Positions 41,842 to 49,695 of a stretch of 64,000 nt of DNA are shown here, in pieces. The DNA comes from Bin5 sp965116395. GTDB lineage: Bacteria > Chloroflexota > Anaerolineae > Caldilineales > Caldilineaceae. Position numbers and translations under genes: made by a program. The notes under the pieces are model-generated. The model was not told the origin of the DNA and ran no database searches. It was given only the letters and a program-made list of their open reading frames with translations. Location: the NCBI GenBank assembly GCA_965116395.1, contig OZ220684.1:5146001-5210000 (forward strand), in the 5' to 3' direction. Each line of letters opens with the position of its first letter. Position 1 is the stretch's first letter.

Positions 41842-43872
41842 ATGGCAGACACAAATCACCTTTCCGGTTCATCTGAGAAGCTTTCAGACAACCTGAACGG
41901 GCATGTGCCGTACCCGGGTATCCCAACGACGACAGACGGAGCCGGCTCTGTAGTGTGGGCCGAGACACACATAACACAAGCCGCGTGCGCTTATCCCATC
42001 ACTTCTTCAACAACGATGGGAGGGGGTTACGGAGCGGCTGTTTCCAATGGCGCCCGCAATCTGTGGGGCGATGAGTTGATGTTCCTGGAACCTGAATCCG
42101 AACACAGCGCCGCTGCCGCTTGTGAAGGTTTCGCGGTTGCCGGTGGTCGGGTCAGCAATTATACATCCGGCCAGGGTCTCATCCTGATGCACGAGGTACT
42201 ATACACGATTTCAGGCAAGCGCCTGCCGGTCGTGTTTCACATCGGCTCGCGCGCTCTGACGAGTCACAGCTTGAATGTTCACGCCGGACATGACGATGTC
42301 ATGTCCGTTTCTGATTCCGGTTGGGGCATCCTCTTCGGACGCACTGCCCAGGAGTCGGGTGACCTGGCGCTGATCACCCGTCGCGCGGCTGAGGACAGCG
42401 GCACACCATTCTTCAACGTCCAGGATGGCTTTCTGACTACGCACACGGTAGAGGATGTACTGCTGTGCGAACCTGAGATGATGAAGGAGTTTATCGGAAA
42501 GCCCGAAGACAAACTGGTCAATTTGTTCAACCCCTATAATCCGGTAATGACCGGCGTTGTACAGAACCAGGACAGCTACATGAAGGGCAAAATTGCCCAG
42601 CGCGAATACTATTCGCAGGTAGGAGACGCGGTCCAGAATGCGATGGACGAGTTTTACCGCCTGACGGGCCGCCGCTACCAGATGCTGGACACATACCGAA
42701 TGGAAGACGCCGAGTATGCCATCGTAGGCATGGGCTGCATGATAGAGACAGCCAAAGCGACTGTCGACTACATCCGCCGCGAAGAAGGGATCAAGGTTGG
42801 CGTCGTCCATATCACTTGTTATCGACCCTTCCCCAGCCGGGAGATTGTGGAGACGCTGAAGCATCTACGAGGGTTTACCGTGCTCGAGCGCATGGACGAC
42901 CCGATCGCGCCCAACAATCCGTTAACGAACGATATCAAGGCTGCATTTGCCGACGCATATACGGGCAGCCCGGGCTTCGCAGCAATCGACGACATTCCGA
43001 CGATTTTCAGCGGCTCGGCCGGATTGGGCAGCCGCGACGTGCGCCCGGGTCACTTCATCGCCATCGCCCGCAATATGGTGGAGGAAGGCCCCCGGTTCTT
43101 TGTCGTGGGCATCAAGCATGACCTCGCACTGCCAATGAATGGCGACCCGGATGTACGCCCGCCAGGCGCGTTCTCGATGCGCGGCCACTCGGTCGGCGGT
43201 TTCGGTTCGGTCACTACCAACAAGGTCATCGCCACGATCGCGGGCGACATTTTTGGCAAGAAGGTACAGGCCTACCCCAAGTACGGTTCAGAGAAGAAGG
43301 GCCTGCCGACTACCTACTATCTGACGGTGGCAGATGAACCGATTCTGACCCATTGCGAACTCAACAACGTTGATTTCGTTCCAATGAACGACATAAACGC
43401 CTTCTTTACAAGCAATCCTCTGGCTGGGCTTCAGCAAGGGGGCACACTCTTCGTGCAGACCAACAAGTCTACGCCGGAACAGGTGTGGTCAAATGTACCG
43501 CCCAAGGCCAAAGAGTTGATCCGCGAGAAGGACCTACGGGTCGTGGCCGCGGACGGCGCCAAAATCTCCCGTGAAGAGGCGCCGGTGGCTGATCTGGAAG
43601 TTCGTATGCAGGGTATCGTGCTGCTGGGTATCTTCCTGAGAGTGACGCCTTTTGCGGGCGACGCGAGTCTTAGTGATGAAGATGTTTTGGAACGTTCCGA
43701 ACAGGCGCTGCGCAAGTACTTCGGCAAGCGCGGCGAAGCAGTCGTGCAGGCCAATATGCGCTGTGTAAGACGAGGCTACGAAGAGGTCTTCGAGATTCCG
43801 CCGGAGATTATCGCGCAGGACATTACGTCGCCGGTTCTCGTGCCTGGCGCAGAGATTACACTGTTTACTTAA
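41842..43872 (+). CDS. pyruvate:ferredoxin oxidoreductase, N-terminal part (domains I-III, alpha/gamma)
   Basis: 676 residues from ATG 41842, six bases after AGGAGG (an ATG two codons earlier touches the site). Domain I carries TQAACAYPITSSTTMGGGYG and the pyruvate-binding region, domain II has YAIVGMGCMIETAKATVDYI, and domain III (gamma type) begins about residue 395-450 with SMRGHSVGGFGSVTTNK. The chain stops where single-chain NifJ-type enzymes would continue into the ferredoxin and TPP-binding parts, which are encoded by the next gene. Together they catalyse pyruvate plus CoA to acetyl-CoA, CO2 and reduced ferredoxin. The combined length of about 1237 residues equals that of a single-chain POR. 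Confidence 0.92.
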   Translation: MADTNHLSGSSEKLSDNLNGHVPYPGIPTTTDGAGSVVWAETHITQAACAYPITSSTTMGGGYGAAVSNGARNLWGDELMFLEPESEHSAAAACEGFAVAGGRVSNYTSGQGLILMHEVLYTISGKRLPVVFHIGSRALTSHSLNVHAGHDDVMSVSDSGWGILFGRTAQESGDLALITRRAAEDSGTPFFNVQDGFLTTHTVEDVLLCEPEMMKEFIGKPEDKLVNLFNPYNPVMTGVVQNQDSYMKGKIAQREYYSQVGDAVQNAMDEFYRLTGRRYQMLDTYRMEDAEYAIVGMGCMIETAKATVDYIRREEGIKVGVVHITCYRPFPSREIVETLKHLRGFTVLERMDDPIAPNNPLTNDIKAAFADAYTGSPGFAAIDDIPTIFSGSAGLGSRDVRPGHFIAIARNMVEEGPRFFVVGIKHDLALPMNGDPDVRPPGAFSMRGHSVGGFGSVTTNKVIATIAGDIFGKKVQAYPKYGSEKKGLPTTYYLTVADEPILTHCELNNVDFVPMNDINAFFTSNPLAGLQQGGTLFVQTNKSTPEQVWSNVPPKAKELIREKDLRVVAADGAKISREEAPVADLEVRMQGIVLLGIFLRVTPFAGDASLSDEDVLERSEQALRKYFGKRGEAVVQANMRCVRRGYEEVFEIPPEIIAQDITSPVLVPGAEITLFT

Positions 43873-43929
43873 TCGATTGCCGAAATCAGCTTCAACGGTT
43901 CTCTATCTACCCGAAAGGCGGCAACTCCT

Positions 43930-45615
43930 ATGGGTGTTACGGTTAATACATTCGACATTCGCAATTTGACCCGGACGACGAACGGTCAAGATTCAGAGTC
44001 GCGTGCTGAGGACCACGATGAGTCGGCGGTTGACGGCTCCAACGGCCATGGCAACGGCTTCGATTCGATGATTGTAGATGCTCACGACTTTTTCGATAGG
44101 GTACTTCATGAGTACAACGAGGGGCCAGGGCCGGATTCGCTCGAGGCTGACGTAGGTGTGGCTCGCTCGGTCATTCCTGCGGGTACGGGCGCTTACCGCG
44201 ACTTCAGTTACATTGCGCCGGAGATTCCCGAATACATCCAGGAGAACTGCACAGGTTGTATGAGTTGTGTCACCCAGTGCCCGGATACGGCTATCCTGGG
44301 CAAGGTCGTGACCGATGACGAACTGACGCTTGCGCTGGATGACATCGAAGACGACGCCGAACGCAGCTTTATGTCAAAGCAGTTTGCTGAGACCAACAAG
44401 TTTTACAATGTTCCGGCGAAAAGGAAGAAGACACCCGGGAAATTCGGCATTTTCATCGATCCAACGAAGTGCAAGGGTTGCGCTGAATGTGTTGAGGCGT
44501 GCGATGACCTTGGTTACCATGCGTTGAAGATGATCGAAAAAGAAGATACAACAGTTCCGATTTACCAGAAGAGCATCGACTTCTTCCGCAAGCTTCCTCC
44601 GACACCGCAGGATTTCATCAATGAGCGCGTCGCGGTCGACATGATGCTGGCGGAGCAGAGCATGCTCTACGTGGGCGGGGCCGGCTCTTGCGCCGGATGC
44701 GGGGAAGCGACAGCAATCCGCATGTGGCTGGCAGCCCTGGGCTACAAGTACGGTTCCGAAAACCTCGGCATCGCCGCAAGCACAGGCTGCAACACTGTTT
44801 ACGGCAGCACCTATCCTTACAATCCGTACATCGTTCCCTGGAGCAACTCGCTCTTTGAAGACGGTCCTACGTTCGCGATGGGTTTGCGAATGCGCTGGGA
44901 CCAGCTGGGCTGGCAGGACAAGCAGCTGTGGGTGATGGGCGGTGATGGCGCCATGCTCGACATTGGATTCCAGGCGCTCAGCCGGATGCTGGCCAGCGGC
45001 ATGAACATTAAGGTGCTCGTTCTGGATACGCAGGTCTACTCCAACACAGGCGGCCAGACCAGCACAGCATCGTTCACGGGCCAGGATTCCAAGATGTACT
45101 CCCATGGCACGGCCCATGCAGGAAAACAGGAGATGCGTAAAGAGCTGGGGCGCATCGCCATGATGCACCCAAACACATACGTTGCCCAGACGGTACAGTC
45201 TACCCCCAACCATTTTTACAAGTCGATCCTGGAGGCTGCCGAATTCCAAGGACCGGCGATAGTCAATGTGTTCACGACATGCCAGCCTGAGCATGGCGTT
45301 GCCGACAACATGGCTCGCCACCAGGCGAAACTGGCGGTAGATAGCCGGGCTTTCCCAATGTTTGTATATGATCCGCGCAAGGGCGAGACGATTCGTGACC
45401 GCCTCAGTCTTCAGGGCAATCCGGCAGCAAAGGAAGACTGGTACACGATCAAAAAGACGGGCGAAACTATCGATTTCGTCACTTTTGCCCGTTCGGAGGG
45501 CCGCTTCAGCAAGCAGTTCGACAAAGAGGGCAACCCGTCGGAGGTTCTGATGATGGCCCAGGCCGACCGGCTGGCGAACTGGCATCTGTTGCAAGAAATG
45601 GCAGGCATACGCTAA
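43930..45615 (+). CDS. pyruvate:ferredoxin oxidoreductase, C-terminal part (ferredoxin and TPP-binding domains)
   Basis: 561 residues. An acidic, poorly conserved N-terminus of about 65 residues precedes a 2[4Fe-4S] ferredoxin domain with CTGCMSCVTQCPD and CKGCAECVEAC, then the beta-type domain. The Cys ligands of the third, TPP-proximal cluster are in SCAGCGEA, STGCNTVYG and FTTCQPEHG, and the TPP/Mg motif is VMGGDGAMLDIG with the later SNTGGQTS. The start has AAAGGCGG upstream and lies 57 bp after the first subunit gene, so the split is a gene fission with its own translation start, not a frameshift. A strong terminator follows. Confidence 0.92.
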   Translation: MGVTVNTFDIRNLTRTTNGQDSESRAEDHDESAVDGSNGHGNGFDSMIVDAHDFFDRVLHEYNEGPGPDSLEADVGVARSVIPAGTGAYRDFSYIAPEIPEYIQENCTGCMSCVTQCPDTAILGKVVTDDELTLALDDIEDDAERSFMSKQFAETNKFYNVPAKRKKTPGKFGIFIDPTKCKGCAECVEACDDLGYHALKMIEKEDTTVPIYQKSIDFFRKLPPTPQDFINERVAVDMMLAEQSMLYVGGAGSCAGCGEATAIRMWLAALGYKYGSENLGIAASTGCNTVYGSTYPYNPYIVPWSNSLFEDGPTFAMGLRMRWDQLGWQDKQLWVMGGDGAMLDIGFQALSRMLASGMNIKVLVLDTQVYSNTGGQTSTASFTGQDSKMYSHGTAHAGKQEMRKELGRIAMMHPNTYVAQTVQSTPNHFYKSILEAAEFQGPAIVNVFTTCQPEHGVADNMARHQAKLAVDSRAFPMFVYDPRKGETIRDRLSLQGNPAAKEDWYTIKKTGETIDFVTFARSEGRFSKQFDKEGNPSEVLMMAQADRLANWHLLQEMAGIR

Positions 45616-45728
45616 ATTGTGACAGTCAAGAATTTGGCGGCGTACTTCAGAGGGCACAAGAGGACGTAGAGAGCCCGAAGAAATCTCTGTGCCGAGAATC
45701 GCGTTTCCAGACAAAGAATGCTATCTAA

Positions 45729-45759
45729 CGGGGTGCGGCAACGCACTCCGTTTATTTTT
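45729..45759 (+). terminator. rho-independent terminator after the POR genes
   Basis: CGGGGTGCG and CGCACTCCG form a 9-bp stem (one G-T pair) around a GCAA tetraloop, followed by TTTATTTTT. It separates POR transcription from the PDH genes that begin at 45841. Confidence 0.93.
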
Positions 45760-45840
45760 GCGGCGAGACACTTACGTCTGCTCCACCTTCAGTAGGGATG
45801 TGCGTGTGGGCAGGCTGGTAAGAAACTGGGATGAACCACA

Positions 45841-46974
45841 ATGCAGTTGGCCAACAGTGCGACCGAATCAAATGCAACTGAAGATGGCGGCGACAAGGTG
45901 ACTGTGACAAATGCGTCGGATATAGAGAGTCGTGCTGTTTCGACCTCGATTACTACGGATGTCTTGCCTTCAATGTCGGCCACTGACCTTGACGTGCCGG
46001 CCCTATCGACCGACCTACTGGTTGAAATGTACAGGAAGGCGCTCACCATCAGGCTGATGGAAGAAGCGTTGCTGGCAGCAGCAGAAGAGGGGCAGATCGG
46101 TGGGGCTATGCATACGGCCATCGGCCACGAGGCCAATGCTATCGGCGCGGCCGCGGCCTTGCGTCGCGGCGACTACATCACATGCACGTACCGCGGCCAC
46201 CATCATGGCCTGGCGTGGGGCATGGATCCGGGGCGGGCGATTGCCGAGGTCATGGGGCGCAGCGACGGTTTCGCCAAGGGCAAGGGAGGCTCGATGCACT
46301 TCGTATCTCCTGAGCACGGCATGATGGGAGCGAACGGCATCGTCGCCGCGCAAGTGCCCCACGCGGCCGGGCTGGCCCTGGCGAGCCATATTCGAGGTGA
46401 GGATCGGGTAGCTATCACTTTTTTCGGTGACGGCGCGCTGTTCCAGGGGGTAATGCATGAGACCTTCAATATTGCTGCCAAGTGGAAACTGCCGCTAATC
46501 TTCTATTGTGAGAACAACCGTTATTCAGAAATGACGCCGATCTGGCGGACGTCTTCGATCGAAGATATATACCTGTTCCCCAGGTCCTACGGCATGGACT
46601 CGATGCAGATTGACGGCAATGATGTGGAGGTGGTCCACGCCGCGGTAAGCCAGGCGGCCGAGCGCGCAAGATCGGGTGCAGGGCCAACTTTCATCGAGGG
46701 TATCACCTACCGTCTGGCAGGACACATGGCAGGCGATCTGGAGACCTACCGCCCGCAGGAGGAGGTCGAAAAGCAGCAGGCCTATGAACCGCTGACCGTT
46801 CTGCGGCATAAACTCCTTGCGAGAGGTGTAGACGACGCTGGAATTGCTGCCATCGACGAGGAGATCGACGAGATCATCGACGAAGCGGTGGCCTTCGCGG
46901 AGAACAGCCCATGGCCAGACCCGGCGGAGACGTATTTGGACGTATTTGTTTCCACCACATACGGAGAAGAGTAG
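45841..46974 (+). CDS. pdhA: pyruvate dehydrogenase (acetyl-transferring) E1 component, alpha subunit
   Basis: 377 residues. About 55 N-terminal residues are Ser/Asp/Thr-rich and outside the fold; the E1 alpha domain starts at LLVEMYRKALTIRLMEE. TPP-binding features are ITFFGDGALFQGVMHE (GDG motif with Asn following in FNIAAKWKLP) and the regulatory loop in YRLAGHMAGDLETYR. With E1 beta it decarboxylates a 2-oxoacid and transfers the acyl group to lipoyl-E2. Pyruvate is assumed; acetoin dehydrogenase is possible because the fold is the same. It lies 82 bp after the POR terminator and leads a three-gene operon. Confidence 0.92.
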   Translation: MQLANSATESNATEDGGDKVTVTNASDIESRAVSTSITTDVLPSMSATDLDVPALSTDLLVEMYRKALTIRLMEEALLAAAEEGQIGGAMHTAIGHEANAIGAAAALRRGDYITCTYRGHHHGLAWGMDPGRAIAEVMGRSDGFAKGKGGSMHFVSPEHGMMGANGIVAAQVPHAAGLALASHIRGEDRVAITFFGDGALFQGVMHETFNIAAKWKLPLIFYCENNRYSEMTPIWRTSSIEDIYLFPRSYGMDSMQIDGNDVEVVHAAVSQAAERARSGAGPTFIEGITYRLAGHMAGDLETYRPQEEVEKQQAYEPLTVLRHKLLARGVDDAGIAAIDEEIDEIIDEAVAFAENSPWPDPAETYLDVFVSTTYGEE

Positions 46975-47038
46975 CTGAATTCTCACGCATTAAGTCATTT
47001 GTCTCAAGAGTTGCTCTAGAGTTTTCCTGGGATTATCT

Positions 47039-48025
47039 ATGCGAAGAACCACATATATTCAGGCCTTAAATGAAGCGCTGCGAGAAGAAATGCAGCACGA
47101 CCAGAATGTCTTTCTCATCGGCGAGGACGTCGGCCATTACGGCGGGCTTTTCCGGGTGACTCGCAATTTGCTCGACGAATTCGGCGAGAAGCGGGTCCTG
47201 GACACGCCAATCAGCGAACAGGCATTCATGGGCATGGCACTCGGCGCGGCCACCGTCGGCATGCGTCCGGTCGTTGAACTGATGTACATGGACTTTACGC
47301 TGGTGGCTGCCGACCAGATTTTCAATCAGATCGCCAAGTACCAGTACATGACCGGCGGACTTTTGAACGTCCCCCTGGTGATTCGGGGACAGCAGGGGGG
47401 AGGCAAACGCTACGGCTCGCAGCACAGCCAGTCGGTGGACAGTTTGTACGCCCACTTTCCCGGCATAAGGGTCGTGGCGCCGGCAACACCGTACGATGCC
47501 AAGGGCTTATTGAAATCTGCGATTCGCGACGACAATCCGGTCGCCTTTCTCGAACACAAGATGCTTTACTTTACGCGCGGCGAGGCGCCGCCGCCGGATG
47601 AAGAGTATTTGATCCCGATCGGTAAGGCGGACGTAAAACGCGAAGGCGGGGATCTGACCATTGCTACATTCAGTTTCTGTCTTTTGCAGGCCCTGGAAGC
47701 CGCGGAAACTCTGCAAGAAGAGCATGGCATCGATTGCGAGGTTGTCGACTTACGCACGGTCGAGCCGTTGGACACGGAGACAGTCTGGGAATCGGTTGCC
47801 AAGACCGGGCGCCTGCTGGCGGTTCACGAATCCTATGCGAACTGCGGCGTAGGCGCCGAGCTGGTGGCGCGGGCCTACGAAGAAGCGCCTCAACTGTTGC
47901 GCGCTCCTGCCCGCCGCCTGGGGATGGCCCCCGTTTCGATCCCTGTTTCACGCGTGTTGGAAGAAGAGGCCCTACCTTGGAAGAACGATATTATCGCCAC
48001 TGTTTTGGAGATGGAGCGGGGATAA
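47039..48025 (+). CDS. pdhB: pyruvate dehydrogenase E1 component, beta subunit
   Basis: 328 residues, a typical E1 beta. TYIQALNEALREEMQHDQNVFLIGEDVG, read in two parts, opens the chain. The conserved Glu for TPP activation lies in DTPISEQAFMGMALGAA, and the C-terminal transketolase domain has VDLRTVEPLDTETV followed by HESYANCGVGAELVARAYE. It forms the alpha2-beta2 E1 with the preceding gene product. It is separated from pdhA by 64 bp and from E2 by 13 bp, with no terminator between. Confidence 0.95.
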   Translation: MRRTTYIQALNEALREEMQHDQNVFLIGEDVGHYGGLFRVTRNLLDEFGEKRVLDTPISEQAFMGMALGAATVGMRPVVELMYMDFTLVAADQIFNQIAKYQYMTGGLLNVPLVIRGQQGGGKRYGSQHSQSVDSLYAHFPGIRVVAPATPYDAKGLLKSAIRDDNPVAFLEHKMLYFTRGEAPPPDEEYLIPIGKADVKREGGDLTIATFSFCLLQALEAAETLQEEHGIDCEVVDLRTVEPLDTETVWESVAKTGRLLAVHESYANCGVGAELVARAYEEAPQLLRAPARRLGMAPVSIPVSRVLEEEALPWKNDIIATVLEMERG

Positions 48026-48038
48026 AGGGGATTTGGCA

Positions 48039-49601
48039 ATGGCTACGGATGTAACTCTGCCCGACATGGGTGAGGAAGTGGAAGATGTGACCATCAGTCG
48101 CTGGCTTGTCAAGGAAGGCGAGGACATCAGAGCCGGAGATCCCCTCTTGGAGATTGCGACCGACAAGGTGGATACCGAGGTCCCGTCGCCCGTGGGCGGC
48201 AGGGTCCTTTCGATTCGTTTTGGCGAGGGTGAGATCGTCGATCTGGATGCAGTAATCGCCGTGATCGGAGAAGCAGCGGAGGCGACGGAACCGGCGTCTG
48301 AGGACTCTGGGGCTGAATTCACGCCGGACCAGTCTGGTCGTGGCGAAAGAGGTGATGGACCGGCCGAATCGCAGACGGAAGATACGCTAGAGGATGATGG
48401 CGCGGCGGTTCGAGCCACTCCGGTTGCACGTCGCATGGCGGAAGAGGCAGGCATTGCTCTGTCGGCAGTCCAGAGTGGTGACGGCGAGCAGATCACAAAG
48501 AGCGACGTGGAGGCAACGCTCAGAGAAAAACTGAGAAGCGGCCAGAAGGAACCTAAAGAGGCGCAAGAGGAGGAGCTGGACTCGCTGGAGGAATCGACTT
48601 CTACCGACAGCTCGATGGTGCCTTTGGAAGTACGCCGGCTGGCAGCGGCATATGACATCGATCTGCGAATGGTGGCAGGGGGGCGTCCGCCTGGCAGCCT
48701 GACGCGGCACGACCTGATCGAGTATGCAAAGGAGCAGAAGGGACTTTCCCACCTGACCGACGCTGCGAATTATGACTCTGTACCTCAGGCTGCCGAACGG
48801 AAGCCGGCGTCAGACGCGGTAACCAAAGCCGCGACCAAGAGTGATGCGGCTTCCGGACTGGAGAGTGCGGGCGATACGCTGGTCCCACACAGCCGGATGC
48901 GCCAAATCATTGCCAGAAACATGGTGCAGAGCGCGTTTTCGGCACCCCACGTTACGACTGTGCACAGCGTCGACATGGGAACCGCGACCGCGCACTATCA
49001 GACGCACAAGGGGGAATACGCGCAGCAAGGGGTGCGATTGACGCTAACCGCATATATAGTGGCGGCCGTTGTTGAAGGGTTGAGGGCGGTTCCTGCCGTC
49101 AATTCTGAGTGGAAGGAAGAGGGCTTGTTGCTTAAGCACTCGTTCAACATCGGCATGGCGGTCGCGCTGCCTCCCGACGCCACCGGTGTGGGGGGGTTGA
49201 TCGTGCCGGTCATACGCGACGCCGGCGATATGAATTTACTTGGAATTGCCCGCCAAGTGGCCGACTTGGCAGCCCGCGCCAGAGAAAATCAGCTCACGGC
49301 TGCCGACACACAAGGGGGCACTTTCACGCTGACCAACTACGGTACTTCCGGGAGCCTGTTCCAGACTCCGGTGATCCTACAACCCCAGGTTGCGATTCTT
49401 GGAACTGGTGCAATAGAGAAGAGACCGGTGGTAGTCAGCCGTGCTAAGCCCTATGAAGCCAGTGTGGATGACTATCTGGCCTTCCGACCAATGATGGACT
49501 TGGCCCTCAGCTACGACCACCGCGTGTTGGACGGCGCCAGCGCGGATGCTTTCTGCCTTGCGGTCAAGAGTAAACTGGAGACCTGGTCGGAAGCGGCCTG
49601 A
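48039..49601 (+). CDS. pdhC: dihydrolipoamide acyltransferase (E2) with two peripheral-subunit-binding domains
   Basis: 520 residues from ATG 48039 with AAAGGGG eight bases upstream. An N-terminal lipoyl domain carries the lipoylated Lys43 in EIATDKVDTEV. Two segments resembling peripheral-subunit-binding domains follow: ATPVARRMAEEAGIALSAVQ (about 125-165) and VPLEVRRLAAAYDIDLRMV (about 194-230), separated by Glu/Ser-rich linkers. The catalytic domain spans about 280-520 with the active-site His in SYDHRVLDGASAD. E2 usually has one such binding domain. No E3 (lipoamide dehydrogenase) gene is in the window, so it must be elsewhere. Confidence 0.93.
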   Translation: MATDVTLPDMGEEVEDVTISRWLVKEGEDIRAGDPLLEIATDKVDTEVPSPVGGRVLSIRFGEGEIVDLDAVIAVIGEAAEATEPASEDSGAEFTPDQSGRGERGDGPAESQTEDTLEDDGAAVRATPVARRMAEEAGIALSAVQSGDGEQITKSDVEATLREKLRSGQKEPKEAQEEELDSLEESTSTDSSMVPLEVRRLAAAYDIDLRMVAGGRPPGSLTRHDLIEYAKEQKGLSHLTDAANYDSVPQAAERKPASDAVTKAATKSDAASGLESAGDTLVPHSRMRQIIARNMVQSAFSAPHVTTVHSVDMGTATAHYQTHKGEYAQQGVRLTLTAYIVAAVVEGLRAVPAVNSEWKEEGLLLKHSFNIGMAVALPPDATGVGGLIVPVIRDAGDMNLLGIARQVADLAARARENQLTAADTQGGTFTLTNYGTSGSLFQTPVILQPQVAILGTGAIEKRPVVVSRAKPYEASVDDYLAFRPMMDLALSYDHRVLDGASADAFCLAVKSKLETWSEAA

Positions 49602-49622
49602 CTTTTTAGTCTCTAAGCGCGA

Positions 49623-49677
49623 GCGACTTTGCACCCAGATTAAGCGTTAATCCAGTCTTGGGGGAAAGAAAAGTCGC
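49623..49677. terminator. possible bidirectional stem-loop between convergent genes
   Basis: GCGACTTT (49623-49630) and AAAGTCGC (49670-49677) are perfectly complementary, and the intervening loop contains the small palindrome ATTAA-GCG-TTAAT. It sits between the convergent E2 and isomerase/prenyl synthase genes, where a shared terminator is expected, but there is no long T tract. Confidence 0.35.
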
Positions 49678-49695
49678 GGCGTTGCCACGGACCGG

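Noticed and set aside
41426..41977. 183-codon minus-strand open frame upstream of POR
   Set aside because: It overlaps the POR start and promoter region, lacks a Shine-Dalgarno and shows no domain.
43873..43929. POR split considered as a frameshift
   Set aside because: The first gene ends with a complete domain III, and the second has its own ribosome-binding site and a new N-terminal segment after a 57-bp spacer.
44374..45714. 446-codon minus-strand open frame
   Set aside because: Antisense to the ferredoxin/TPP subunit of POR, whose Cys motifs and TPP site are unmistakable.
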